DNA of 9,510 nucleotides from Methanobacterium sp. (GCA_021372715.1 JAJFTX010000152.1:1-9510), one strand, 5' to 3'; positions 1 to 6,675 are shown, counted from the stretch's first letter. Notes: a model not told the origin generated them from the letters alone. Program-made: numbers and translations.

Positions 1-326
1 AAACATTTTAACCATACCCCTACTGGTAAGGTATCATAGTCAAAAGAATGCACCACATCAAAATCTATCTTTAACCCCTGTATAAATAGTTTAATCCAGA
101 ATAATGGCATTTTATATATTAACTCTTTAATTGAACCATAACCTGCCTTTAACTGTATTCTTTGGATCTTCATTCCCTCGAATTCATCTTCCAGTGGATA
201 TTTTAATTCCCGGTCCCAGCAGAGCAGAGTCACCCTATAACCCTTTTTAAGAAGGGATTTAGCTTCTTTATAAACCCTTTCATCTGGTTCAAATGGATTT
301 GACCGGAGCATTAATATTTTCTTCAT
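1..326 (-). CDS. Glycosyltransferase family 4 protein, N-terminal part (runs off the left edge)
   Basis: Reading the minus strand from an ATG at 326 gives 108 uninterrupted codons to the window edge. The start [20 protein letters not shown], followed by [20 protein letters not shown], is the usual opening of the N-terminal Rossmann half of GT4 (GT-B fold) enzymes: a beta strand, an 'NPxxPDxRVxKEA' acceptor-side loop, then 'GYxVTxLxWDR'. A later [12 protein letters not shown] segment (about residues 92-103) fits the 'DVVHAHD' strand of the same half. Such enzymes move a sugar from a nucleotide sugar to a glycan or lipid acceptor at the cytoplasmic side of the membrane. The C-terminal donor-binding half lies outside the window, so donor and acceptor cannot be guessed. 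An AGTGA element 7 bases upstream (334-338) is a partial Shine-Dalgarno match and supports this start. It is co-directional with the ABC transporter and GT2 genes, but 241 bases and a terminator-like T tract separate it from the former. Confidence 0.85.
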   Translation of the reverse strand, partial: MKKILMLRSNPFEPDERVYKEAKSLLKKGYRVTLLCWDRELKYPLEDEFEGMKIQRIQLKAGYGSIKELIYKMPLFWIKLFIQGLKIDFDVVHSFDYDTLPVGVWLKC

Positions 327-361
327 TGAGATTTCACTCTCTGGGTTGAATACCTTTAATA

Positions 362-375
362 GAATTTATGTAATT
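362..375 (-). promoter_or_regulatory. Possible TATA promoter of the GT4 gene
   Basis: On the minus strand this reads AATTACATAAATTC. Its TATA-like core lies about 40 bases before the GT4 ATG at 326, which would give a leader of roughly 15-20 bases that includes the AGTGA ribosome-binding element. The rest of the 327-567 gap is very AT-rich (for example 371-390), holds no ORF or RNA gene that I can recognise, and offers other weak TATA-like sites, so the choice is tentative. Confidence 0.35.
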
Positions 376-542
376 TTTAAAAATTTTTATTACTAATTAT
401 ACTGTTAAATCCAATTTATTAACATTTTGGTTCTTAAATCCATCTATTAATTTGAATTTTACACTGGAAATTGTACATTAAAAACAATATTGTCATTAAT
501 GAACATCGGTCATATTATTTAGAAAAGTAATATTTGATTTTT

Positions 543-554
543 AAAAATAAAAAA
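543..554 (-). terminator. Oligo-T terminator after the ABC transporter genes
   Basis: On the minus strand, starting 13 bases past the ATPase stop codon, two T runs (six T, then five T, separated by one A) follow directly. Consecutive oligo-T tracts without a stable hairpin are the usual form of intrinsic terminators in Euryarchaeota. The position fits the end of the permease-ATPase transcript. Confidence 0.55.
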
Positions 555-567
555 TGAGGGATATTAT

Positions 568-1236
568 TTAGTTAATTATCTTACCATCCATCATGTTAAT
601 TATTCGATCAGCGCTTTGAGCTACATATTCCTCATGAGTAACCAAAATCAAGGTAACATTCTCTTTTCGATGTATTTCCCGTAATAAATTAAGTATAATA
701 TCACCCATTCTAGAATCTAAAGCTCCTGTTGGTTCATCAGACAGTATTATACGGGGATGATTAACCAGTGCTCTAGCTATAGCCACCCGTTGTCTTTCAC
801 CACCAGAAAGTTTAGTGGGCAGTTGTTCCAATCTATTATCCAAATTAACCGATCGAAGTAAATCTATAGCTCTTTTCTCCATCTCATCATCAGGAATACC
901 TAATTCTATCATAGGGGTTTGCACATTTTCATGAACCGTCAGATTAGGAATTAAATTGTGCAATTGGAAAACGAAACCAATTTTATTCAATCGAAACTCA
1001 CTGAAGTCTTGATTTTTCATTAAATTTACTCCAGCAACCGTTATTTGACCTTCATCTGCCCGATCTAGAGCACCTATCATATTTAGGAGCGTAGATTTCC
1101 CCGAACCAGATGGTCCATTAATGGAAACAAAATCACCTTCCTTTATTTCCAGATTTATTCCATTTAAAGCTATAATTTTATCATTATCATAACTCTTTAC
1201 TAAATTCTTAATTTCAATGATGTTTAAATCATTCAT
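568..1236 (-). CDS. ABC transporter ATP-binding protein, LolD/MacB type
   Basis: The 222-residue product is a complete ABC ATPase of the LolD/MacB/FtsE-like subgroup. It hydrolyses ATP at the cytoplasmic face to drive the FtsX-like permease encoded just upstream. Visible motifs: Walker A GPSGSGKST (41-49), Q-loop around Gln91 in FVFQLHNLIP, signature LSGGERQR (143-150), Walker B IILSDE (163-168) with catalytic Glu168, D-loop GALD (171-174) and switch His201 in LVTHE. Length and spacing are normal, and LIPNLTVHENV is typical of this subgroup. The ATG overlaps the permease end by 8 bases (ATGAATGA), which indicates translational coupling and a two-gene operon read right to left. In this family the pair usually acts by mechanotransmission, moving lipoproteins, peptides or drugs without carrying them through the membrane. 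The substrate here cannot be told, and no third (MacA-like or substrate-binding) subunit is next to it. Confidence 0.95.
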   Translation of the reverse strand: MNDLNIIEIKNLVKSYDNDKIIALNGINLEIKEGDFVSINGPSGSGKSTLLNMIGALDRADEGQITVAGVNLMKNQDFSEFRLNKIGFVFQLHNLIPNLTVHENVQTPMIELGIPDDEMEKRAIDLLRSVNLDNRLEQLPTKLSGGERQRVAIARALVNHPRIILSDEPTGALDSRMGDIILNLLREIHRKENVTLILVTHEEYVAQSADRIINMMDGKIIN

Positions 1237-2428
1237 ATCGCAACGCCTCGGTGGGTTCTAATTTACTTGCCCTATAAGCTGGATAGATACCTCCTATAAT
1301 TCCCAGTAACAAAGCAACAACTATTCCTTTCAGAAAGAGTAACACTGAGAATGAGGGTTGAAGACCAGGTAGCATATGAGTTGAACTCAATATTTCCACA
1401 ACACTGATTCCTATTATTATACCAATAACAATGGCAATAAGTGATAGAAGTATAGATTCTCCGATTATCATCTTTATTATTCTTTTTTTACTCCATCCTA
1501 TAGCTCTTAGAACACCTATTTCTCTAGTACGTTCAGATACAGCTTTCATCATGGTGATTACTGCAATTATACCACCTATCAAAATAGCTAGTAAGGATAT
1601 TCCCCATACGGCAGTATTGATTACATTAAGTCCTTCATTCATTCTTTCCATACCAGATAATGATGTTGATGTGGTTAATTCATTTGGATATTTATTCTGG
1701 ATGGTATTTGCTAGTTTAGAGGTGTCGGTACCGTTTTCTGCTTTAACTAGTATTAGTGATATTTTTCCAGAGTCTCCTGTGAGGTTTTGAAGCTTGTCTA
1801 GGGACATTACTATTCCACTGTCATCTTGGAAGTTTCCTGTTTCAAATATACCTACGATCTGGAATGTTTGATTGGAGATGGTTATGTTGTTACCGATGGT
1901 TTTTCCAGATCTTTCCGCAGCTCTTTTACCTATTATAACTTCATTTTCACCTGAAAAGACGGTTCCATTGGTGATTACTATATCGTCCATACTTAGAGAA
2001 TTCTTATCAATCCCTATCAGACTGGTCATTGATCTAAAATCTCCAGTGGGAGATTGGCTGCTGGAGTTAGTAGTAGAACTATTACTGGCGGAACTATTAT
2101 CAAGATTAGTCATGGTCCGTAAAACTCCCACTGCACTGTTTACACCAGATATTTTCTGGATCTCCTTAACATAGTCTTGGCTTATCAGTTGCTGTTCCCC
2201 CATACCTCCCGGCCCACTGGGAGCTCCTTCAATATTAGTAGTTTTTGCAATGACTGAGAAATCAGCTGCCCCTGCAGTAAGTGCGTTTTGTGCTGATGAA
2301 GGAAGTCCTTCAGTTAATAGGCCTAATCCTATTACGGCAGCCACACCGATGGCTATGCCGAATACGGTTAGGGCACTTCTGGATTTATTCCGGAATATGT
2401 TTTTAAAAATCAAACTTCGAAATTTCAT
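1229..2428 (-). CDS. ABC transporter permease, FtsX/MacB family
   Basis: The 399-residue membrane protein has the layout of a MacB-like permease: TM1 at about residues 20-38, an extracytoplasmic MacB_PCD-type domain (about 40-270), then the FtsX domain with TM2 (272-294), TM3 (325-346) and TM4 (361-384). The cytoplasmic loop after TM2, KAVSERTREIGVLRAIGWSK (295-314), and the end IYPAYRASKLEPTEALRYE are hallmarks of this family. The outside domain has a Gly/Pro-rich stretch (68-78) and a Ser/Thr/Asn-rich insert (111-128) built from three NSSxx units. Eight N-X-S/T sequons lie between residues 111 and 234, suggesting N-glycosylation. It pairs with the overlapping ATPase gene downstream. No Shine-Dalgarno sequence precedes the ATG, but a TATA box lies about 27 bases before it, so the mRNA may be leaderless. 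Substrate is unknown; lipid, lipoprotein or peptide handling at the envelope is the family-level expectation. Confidence 0.93.
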   Translation of the reverse strand: MKFRSLIFKNIFRNKSRSALTVFGIAIGVAAVIGLGLLTEGLPSSAQNALTAGAADFSVIAKTTNIEGAPSGPGGMGEQQLISQDYVKEIQKISGVNSAVGVLRTMTNLDNSSASNSSTTNSSSQSPTGDFRSMTSLIGIDKNSLSMDDIVITNGTVFSGENEVIIGKRAAERSGKTIGNNITISNQTFQIVGIFETGNFQDDSGIVMSLDKLQNLTGDSGKISLILVKAENGTDTSKLANTIQNKYPNELTTSTSLSGMERMNEGLNVINTAVWGISLLAILIGGIIAVITMMKAVSERTREIGVLRAIGWSKKRIIKMIIGESILLSLIAIVIGIIIGISVVEILSSTHMLPGLQPSFSVLLFLKGIVVALLLGIIGGIYPAYRASKLEPTEALRYE

Positions 2429-2450
2429 ATATCTAGGTTAAATAACTATT

Positions 2451-2459
2451 ATTATATAG
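2451..2459 (-). promoter_or_regulatory. TATA box of the ABC permease-ATPase operon
   Basis: The minus strand reads CTATATAAT here, centred about 27 bases before the permease ATG at 2428. Archaeal transcription starts about 25 bases after the centre of the TATA box, which puts the start at or within a few bases of the ATG. The bases just before the ATG (CCTAGATAT) show no Shine-Dalgarno match, as expected for a leaderless message. Confidence 0.55.
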
Positions 2460-2535
2460 TTACTCCAGATTTATGCCCATAATTGTACTGTTTAGACCCA
2501 AATCTACCCCTAAAATAAGATTAAATAATATTAGA

Positions 2536-3537
2536 TTATCTGAATGTTTTCCTTCCCCTTATTACTCCTCTTAGTAATCCTAGGGCTACGATGTTATGAT
2601 AAATAAAATGGAAAATTATGAGGGAAATTGATAGAATTTCTTTAGATTTTATGTAGGTATATATAGAAAATATTGCACTACCCATGAAGTAAAGGCCCAG
2701 TAAAAATAACATGGCTGTAAATAGGTTAGTAAATACAGATGCTATTGTTGAAAGTTCAAATATTAAAAATAAAAGTGGAATCCACCAGATCAAACGATTA
2801 TAACCGGTTCTAATACACAGACCCTTAACAGCCCCATATTCAAAGCTCTGTTTAAGGAAACTTTTCAGGGAACTTCTGCTGAAATAGTAAGATTTAATAT
2901 CGGGATTGGAGAACAGCCGGTAACCATTTTTATTTAAGCGGAGATTTAGTTCATAATCATCTCCGATGATAAAGTCCTCATCAAACATTCCCACATCCAT
3001 TACTATTTTCTTATCATATAAACCGAAAACTACTGTTTCCTTAAATCCTTGTTCTTCTTTACTCCAGAAACTACTGACACCAGCATAGGGAGAGGAATAG
3101 AGAATTTTAATCATTTTAGCGAAGCGATTTTTAAAGACTATATTTAAGGATCCGCCCACAGCTGCCAGTTTAGATTCTTCTGATTTAACTTTCTGGTAGG
3201 TTTTAACACTAGTTTCCAGGAAGAAATTATCCAGATAGGAATGAGCACCCACCAGTATAAAATAATCCCCACGAGCTTTCTTTATTCCTTCATTCCATGC
3301 GTAAACCTGTCTGATTTTCTGGTTCTGGAAGATCCTTAAATCCAGTTTTTCCATGTAATCCTCCACTACCTTGAGTGTGGAATCAGTGGAGATGCCATCA
3401 AATAAAAGAATTTCAAATCTATCATGTAGATAGGTCTGAGTGTATATACTTTCCAAGAGTTTACCTATGAATTCCTCTTCATTTTTGGTGGGAATTATTA
3501 TAGATAGAAAGGGATAATTATCAGGGCCAATTACCAT
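2536..3537 (-). CDS. Glycosyltransferase family 2 protein, ExoA-like, with C-terminal membrane helices
   Basis: The 333-residue product has an N-terminal GT-A domain. It begins with LSIIIPTKNEEEFIGKLLES (11-30), the nucleotide-binding strand and 'PxxNE' loop, then FEILLFDGISTDSTL (41-55). Later it has DEDFIIGDDYELNLRLNKNG (186-205) and PDIKSYYFSRSSLKSFLKQ (212-230), which closely follow the acceptor and catalytic region of succinoglycan-type ExoA enzymes ('ED.ELN.RLRKAG ... YYPRSSL'). About three hydrophobic helices follow (roughly 250-269, 270-293, 302-322), so the enzyme is membrane-anchored and probably works on a lipid-linked glycan at the inner face. An oddity is VGAHSYLD (96-103): the family normally has Asp where Gly97 stands (DxH/DxD metal site). 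Donor and acceptor are unknown. The start is the ATG at 3537, with only a weak AGGT about 8 bases upstream. Its neighbours suggest surface glycan or glycoprotein assembly. Confidence 0.9.
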   Translation of the reverse strand: MVIGPDNYPFLSIIIPTKNEEEFIGKLLESIYTQTYLHDRFEILLFDGISTDSTLKVVEDYMEKLDLRIFQNQKIRQVYAWNEGIKKARGDYFILVGAHSYLDNFFLETSVKTYQKVKSEESKLAAVGGSLNIVFKNRFAKMIKILYSSPYAGVSSFWSKEEQGFKETVVFGLYDKKIVMDVGMFDEDFIIGDDYELNLRLNKNGYRLFSNPDIKSYYFSRSSLKSFLKQSFEYGAVKGLCIRTGYNRLIWWIPLLFLIFELSTIASVFTNLFTAMLFLLGLYFMGSAIFSIYTYIKSKEILSISLIIFHFIYHNIVALGLLRGVIRGRKTFR

Positions 3538-3585
3538 TGTTTAAACCTGTTTGTTGATATTGCTTCTGTTAATATAATTTATGGG

Positions 3586-3593
3586 ATTATATA
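3586..3593 (-). promoter_or_regulatory. Probable TATA box of the GT2 gene
   Basis: The minus strand reads TATATAAT, about 50 bases before the GT2 ATG, which would give a leader of roughly 25-30 bases. A second TATA-like site (minus strand AAATTATATT, around 3570-3579) would give a leader of about 11 bases. The sequence does not decide between them. Confidence 0.45.
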
Positions 3594-3623
3594 GATTTTA
3601 TAGTATAATATATCAATTAATAT

Positions 3624-3638
3624 TATTAGCAGCTAATA
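3624..3638 (+). promoter_or_regulatory. 15-base palindrome in the divergent promoter region (candidate operator)
   Basis: TATTAGCAGCTAATA is a perfect inverted repeat with 7-base arms and a single central A. It sits between the outward-facing TATA boxes of the GT2 gene (minus) and the iron-sulfur/LUD gene pair (plus), about 30 bases from the former and 57 from the latter. This is the geometry of a dimeric regulator binding site. No regulator gene is next to it, so the partner is unknown. Confidence 0.4.
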
Positions 3639-3694
3639 TGAAAACCAATGTTAAAATAGATTATAAATTTTAGATAAAATTATGGAGTTCAAGG

Positions 3695-3710
3695 TTTAAT
3701 ATAAAATATT
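3695..3710 (+). promoter_or_regulatory. TATA box of the iron-sulfur/LUD gene pair
   Basis: TTTAATATAAAATATT contains an archaeal TATA element centred near 3702. Transcription would begin about 3727, leaving a short leader of about 12 bases before the ATG at 3740. That leader contains the GGGTG ribosome-binding element at 3731-3735. Confidence 0.55.
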
Positions 3711-3739
3711 TAACTTTAAATCCGGATAAAGGGTGTTTG

Positions 3740-4444
3740 ATGTTATATTTTAGAGGATGTGTGGTTAGGGATAAACTTCCCCATATTGGAGAGGCAACTG
3801 GAAAGATTTTAGATAAAGCTCATCTAGATTACCATATTTTAGAAAATGAAGGGTGTTGTGGTTCTTTTCTCTTAAGAACCGGGTTCACGGATGAAGCACT
3901 TGAAATTATGAAGAGGAATCTGGAAGATTTTAAAAATGAGAAGATAGTGGTATCCTGTGCAGGCTGTTTTAACACTCTAAAAAATGATTATAAAGAATTA
4001 TTAGGTGAAGAGTTGGATGTTGTCCATACTTCACAACTATTCAGGGATTTAATAAATAAAGGAACATTAAAACCTAAAAAAATTCCATTAACTATTTGTT
4101 ATCATGATCCATGTCATTTAGGAAGACATTGTGGAGAGTATCAGGCCCCTAGGGATGTTTTAGATTCAATCACTGTTTTAGTGGAAATGGAAAAAATAAA
4201 AGAGAATTCACGCTGTTGTGGGGCGGGAGGAGGAGTTAAATCAGCATACCCTCCAATTGCAGAAAAACTGGCCAGTAATAGATTGAAAGATTTTCAAGAT
4301 ACTGATGCAGATTTTATGATTACATCCTGTTCATTTTGTCTTCTAAATCTTAAAGATGCCTGTGAAAAATTAAATAATGAACAATGTAAAGCTTCAAAAG
4401 TTAAAGATTTATCAGAAATTTTATTAGAGGCATTAAAGGATTAA
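3740..4444 (+). CDS. Double CCG-domain iron-sulfur protein, LutA/HdrB/GlpC superfamily (LutA-like)
   Basis: The 234-residue soluble protein consists of two cysteine-rich CCG domains (the DUF224 type). The first has Cys7, Cys39-Cys40, Cys73 and Cys76. The second has Cys125, Cys159-Cys160, Cys197 and Cys200, with the usual HDPCHLGRH and RCCGAGGG contexts. Both motifs are complete, so two clusters, probably non-cubane [4Fe-4S] as in HdrB, are expected. The length matches LutA (about 240) better than HdrB (about 290-300). In relatives such domains pass electrons between flavin or iron-sulfur partners and disulfide, quinone or cofactor substrates. The gene lies 44 bases upstream of a LutB-like LUD protein and is probably co-transcribed with it. 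A TTG lies directly before the ATG (3737), but the GGGTG element (3731-3735) and common usage favour the ATG at 3740. The substrate is unknown; heterodisulfide-type chemistry cannot be excluded, though no HdrC or HdrA is near. Confidence 0.85.
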   Translation: MLYFRGCVVRDKLPHIGEATGKILDKAHLDYHILENEGCCGSFLLRTGFTDEALEIMKRNLEDFKNEKIVVSCAGCFNTLKNDYKELLGEELDVVHTSQLFRDLINKGTLKPKKIPLTICYHDPCHLGRHCGEYQAPRDVLDSITVLVEMEKIKENSRCCGAGGGVKSAYPPIAEKLASNRLKDFQDTDADFMITSCSFCLLNLKDACEKLNNEQCKASKVKDLSEILLEALKD

Positions 4445-4460
4445 CAATTATCTTTATTTA

Positions 4461-4468
4461 TTTATATT
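4461..4468 (+). promoter_or_regulatory. Possible internal TATA box before the LUD-domain gene
   Basis: TTTATATT lies about 25 bases before the ATG at 4489, in the 44-base gap between the two genes. If used, it would give a leaderless transcript of the LUD gene alone. AT-rich gaps make such matches common, so this is only a possibility beside read-through from 3695-3710. Confidence 0.3.
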
Positions 4469-4488
4469 AAATTTATCTGGAAATGTGA

Positions 4489-5709
4489 ATGATGAAAACT
4501 AATATAAAAGAATCTGAAATACAGGCCATGAATAAAAGCTTCCGAATCCTAAATGAACGAAGAAAGAAGTTGCTGGATAATTCACAAACAGAAAAACTAA
4601 AAAAACAGGTAAAGAAGATAAGGGAATATTCAATAAATCATCTGGATGATCTGAAGGAATTAGCCTTTAAAAGGCTTAGAGATAATGGTATAGAAGTTAT
4701 ATATGCATCAGATGCTAATGAAGCCTTAAAGGCCATTTATGGCATTGTTAAAGATGAAAAATATGTGGCCAAATCTAAATCCAACACAGCCAGTGAAATA
4801 GGAATAACTGATCTATTCAAAGAAAAAGGAATCAAACTAATTGAAACAGATTTAGGAGATAGAATAGTACAATTCACAACTAAAAAGAAATCTTCTCACC
4901 CCATAGGACCAGCAGCTCATTTAAATATCGGTGATATTGCAGAATTATTATCAAAAAAATTTAAAAAACATGTAAATGAGGATCCTCAGGAAATACTGAA
5001 TTTAGTAAGGCAGGATGTCCTGGAGGAAATAGAAAGTTGTAATGTAGGTATAACCGGTGCGAATTCACTGGCTGCAGAGGATGGATCTCTGGTCATGGTA
5101 CATAATGAGGGTAATATAAGTCTGGTCTCCATGTTAAACACCCATATTATAATAGTGGGTATTGATAAACTGGTTAGAACCATTGAAGAAGCCATATCAG
5201 TGGTTAAGTTAGAAACTATTTATGCCACTGGTAAAACAGTCCCTGCATATATGAATGTAATATCATCACCATCAAAAACCGCTGATATCGAGCAGATACT
5301 TTTAAATGGAATGTACGGGGCCAGTAGAGTGGTGGTAGTGTTATTAGATAACGGGAGAAGTAAGGCTTTAAAGGATTGTCCGGAAAGTTTATTTTGTATA
5401 GGGTGTGGGAGCTGTATTGTAACTTGTCCTATATACAATATCCTAGGATATGATTTTGGGTATAACAGATACCTAGGAGGTAGAGGGGTTGTTTTCAGCC
5501 GATATTTAAGGAATGAACAAATCTGTTACGATTCAGGTCTTTTCACCTGTACTTTATGTGGGCAGTGTACCTTGGACTGTCCTTTGGAAATACATACTAA
5601 CCATCTAATCCAAGAACTACGATGTGAATCAGTAAATTCAGGATTATTTAAGGATAAGCACAGAAAAACTGCCCAGAAAATTAAACGTAATGGTTCACCA
5701 TTTTCATGA
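4489..5709 (+). CDS. LUD-domain protein with two [4Fe-4S] clusters (LutB-like)
   Basis: The 406-residue protein has a LUD domain (about 60-290) followed by a dicluster ferredoxin module. LUD features include [13 protein letters not shown] (93-105), [11 protein letters not shown] (118-128), PIGPAAHLN (138-146), [18 protein letters not shown] (187-204, the best-conserved block) and [11 protein letters not shown] (281-291). The ferredoxin module has [11 protein letters not shown] (Cys303, 306, 309, 313) and [11 protein letters not shown] (Cys354, 357, 360, 364), enough for two [4Fe-4S] clusters. Cys297 is an additional cysteine. Bacterial LutB (about 470 residues) works with LutA and LutC to oxidise L-lactate; this protein is shorter and no LutC (a lone LUD protein) is in the window. 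It is probably cytoplasmic and forms an electron-transfer complex with the upstream double-CCG protein. Two consecutive ATGs (4489, 4492) are possible starts, with a weak GTGA at 4485-4488. The substrate is not known. Confidence 0.88.
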   Translation: MMKTNIKESEIQAMNKSFRILNERRKKLLDNSQTEKLKKQVKKIREYSINHLDDLKELAFKRLRDNGIEVIYASDANEALKAIYGIVKDEKYVAKSKSNTASEIGITDLFKEKGIKLIETDLGDRIVQFTTKKKSSHPIGPAAHLNIGDIAELLSKKFKKHVNEDPQEILNLVRQDVLEEIESCNVGITGANSLAAEDGSLVMVHNEGNISLVSMLNTHIIIVGIDKLVRTIEEAISVVKLETIYATGKTVPAYMNVISSPSKTADIEQILLNGMYGASRVVVVLLDNGRSKALKDCPESLFCIGCGSCIVTCPIYNILGYDFGYNRYLGGRGVVFSRYLRNEQICYDSGLFTCTLCGQCTLDCPLEIHTNHLIQELRCESVNSGLFKDKHRKTAQKIKRNGSPFS

Positions 5710-5788
5710 ACTGGAAATCTTATAATCCTAAAGAGTAGATAAATTCTTATACTTTGATAATAAATTAAAAAAAATAGAATATAACCAA

Positions 5789-5800
5789 TTATATAAATTA
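5789..5800 (+). promoter_or_regulatory. TATA box in the gap before mfnB
   Basis: TTATATAAATTA is the best TATA-like element in the 5710-5961 gap. Transcription would start near 5818-5822, on a perfect 10-base palindrome ATCTTAAGAT (5809-5818), and leave an mfnB leader of about 140 bases, long for an archaeal mRNA. A weaker AT-rich element at 5903-5913 could give a leader of about 30 bases instead. Apart from these I see no gene or structured RNA in this gap. Confidence 0.4.
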
Positions 5801-5947
5801 GTAAGTAAATCTTAAGATGGATTGAATATTACTGATTTTATAAGATTGCAGGGTTTAAGAAAGTAATAATTATGTCATTCGGGTATTATAGCCTGTTTAT
5901 CCAAAAATAAATAGAAAATAAAACATGATTAATTGATTATTATTTAT

Positions 5948-5954
5948 AGGAGGT
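5948..5954 (+). promoter_or_regulatory. Strong ribosome binding site that fixes the mfnB start
   Basis: AGGAGGT is a 7-base match to the archaeal anti-Shine-Dalgarno sequence. It lies 7 bases before the TTG at 5962 but only one base before the TTG at 5956, so it selects 5962 as the start codon. Confidence 0.8.
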
Positions 5955-5961
5955 ATTGATT

Positions 5962-6675
5962 TTGCTTCTACTAATCAGTCCAATAAACACAGACGAAGCA
6001 TTGGAAGCCATTGAAGGCGGTGCAGATATTATTGATGTTAAAAACCCAAAGGAAGGATCATTAGGTGCTAATTTTCCCTGGGTAATTAAGAGCATACGAG
6101 AATTAACTCCTAAGAACATGTTAGTCAGTGCAACATTAGGAGATGTACCATACAAGCCTGGTACTGTGTCTTTAGCTGCTGCCGGAGCAGTTGTCTCAGG
6201 AGCAGATTATATTAAAGTAGGATTGTATGGTACTAAAAATTATTCTGAGGCTCATGAAGTTATGGAAAATGTGGTGAAGACTGTTAAAGATTTTAATAAT
6301 GATATATTAGTAGTGGCTTCAGGATACGCCGATGCCCATAGGGTGGGAGCAGTTGATCCAATGGAAATACCCCGGGTTGCAGCGGATTCAGGAGCAGATC
6401 TGGCTATGGTCGATACAGCTGTTAAAGATGGTAAAACACTATTCGATTTCATGGATGAAAAAGACATCACAGAATTCACGACAAAAACGCGTGAATATGG
6501 GCTTAAAAATGCACTGGCTGGTTCTATTAAAGAAGAACAACTTGAATTACTTTTCCAATTAGGCTGTGACGTAGTCGGTATAAGAGGAGCGGCTTGTACC
6601 GGTGGGGATCGTAATGAAGGTTCAATTCACCGCAGTGCAGTGGCCAGACTTAAACAGTTAATTGAAACATTTTAG
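5962..6675 (+). CDS. mfnB: (5-formylfuran-3-yl)methyl phosphate synthase (4-HFC-P synthase), methanofuran biosynthesis
   Basis: This 237-residue TIM-barrel enzyme condenses two molecules of glyceraldehyde 3-phosphate into (5-formylfuran-3-yl)methyl phosphate, the furan core of methanofuran, the first C1 carrier of CO2-reducing methanogenesis. The sequence shows the family's signatures: [20 protein letters not shown] (19-38), [11 protein letters not shown] (57-67), DYIKVGLYG (82-90), [10 protein letters not shown] (148-157) and [13 protein letters not shown] (206-218). Counting from the TTG at 5962 puts Asp25, Lys27 (Schiff-base lysine), Lys85, Asp151 and Lys155 at the numbers I recall for the characterised Methanocaldococcus jannaschii enzyme, which independently supports this start. 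The alternative TTG at 5956 would add two residues and sit too close to the Shine-Dalgarno. The TTG start may lower expression, offset by the strong AGGAGGT. It stands alone, with guaB 125 bases downstream behind its own promoter. Confidence 0.96.
   Translation: MLLLISPINTDEALEAIEGGADIIDVKNPKEGSLGANFPWVIKSIRELTPKNMLVSATLGDVPYKPGTVSLAAAGAVVSGADYIKVGLYGTKNYSEAHEVMENVVKTVKDFNNDILVVASGYADAHRVGAVDPMEIPRVAADSGADLAMVDTAVKDGKTLFDFMDEKDITEFTTKTREYGLKNALAGSIKEEQLELLFQLGCDVVGIRGAACTGGDRNEGSIHRSAVARLKQLIETF

Noticed and set aside
371..390. AT-only near-palindrome between the GT4 and ABC genes as an operator
   Set aside because: It is made of A and T runs only, which form inverted repeats by chance in this composition.
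1431..2441. Plus-strand open frames opposite the permease gene (1431-1790, 1872-2174, 2250-2441)
   Set aside because: They are antisense to a well-supported membrane protein, have no ribosome binding sites or family resemblance, and their hydrophobic content mirrors the permease codons.
3737..3739. TTG as start of the double-CCG protein, adding one residue
   Set aside because: An ATG follows immediately, and the GGGTG element gives it the better spacing.
3740..4444. Calling the double-CCG protein heterodisulfide reductase subunit HdrB
   Set aside because: It is about 60 residues shorter than HdrB, has no HdrC or HdrA neighbour, and is paired with a LutB-like protein. The superfamily is shared, so only the specific name is rejected.
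4488..4530. C/D-box small RNA suggested by AATGATGAAA and CTGA
   Set aside because: The ATGATGA is simply the double ATG of the LUD gene. No second box pair or terminal stem could be found.
5873..5911. 12-codon leader peptide in the mfnB leader (starts MSFGYY)
   Set aside because: No ribosome binding site, no run of regulatory codons, and translation-coupled attenuation of this kind is not established in methanogens.
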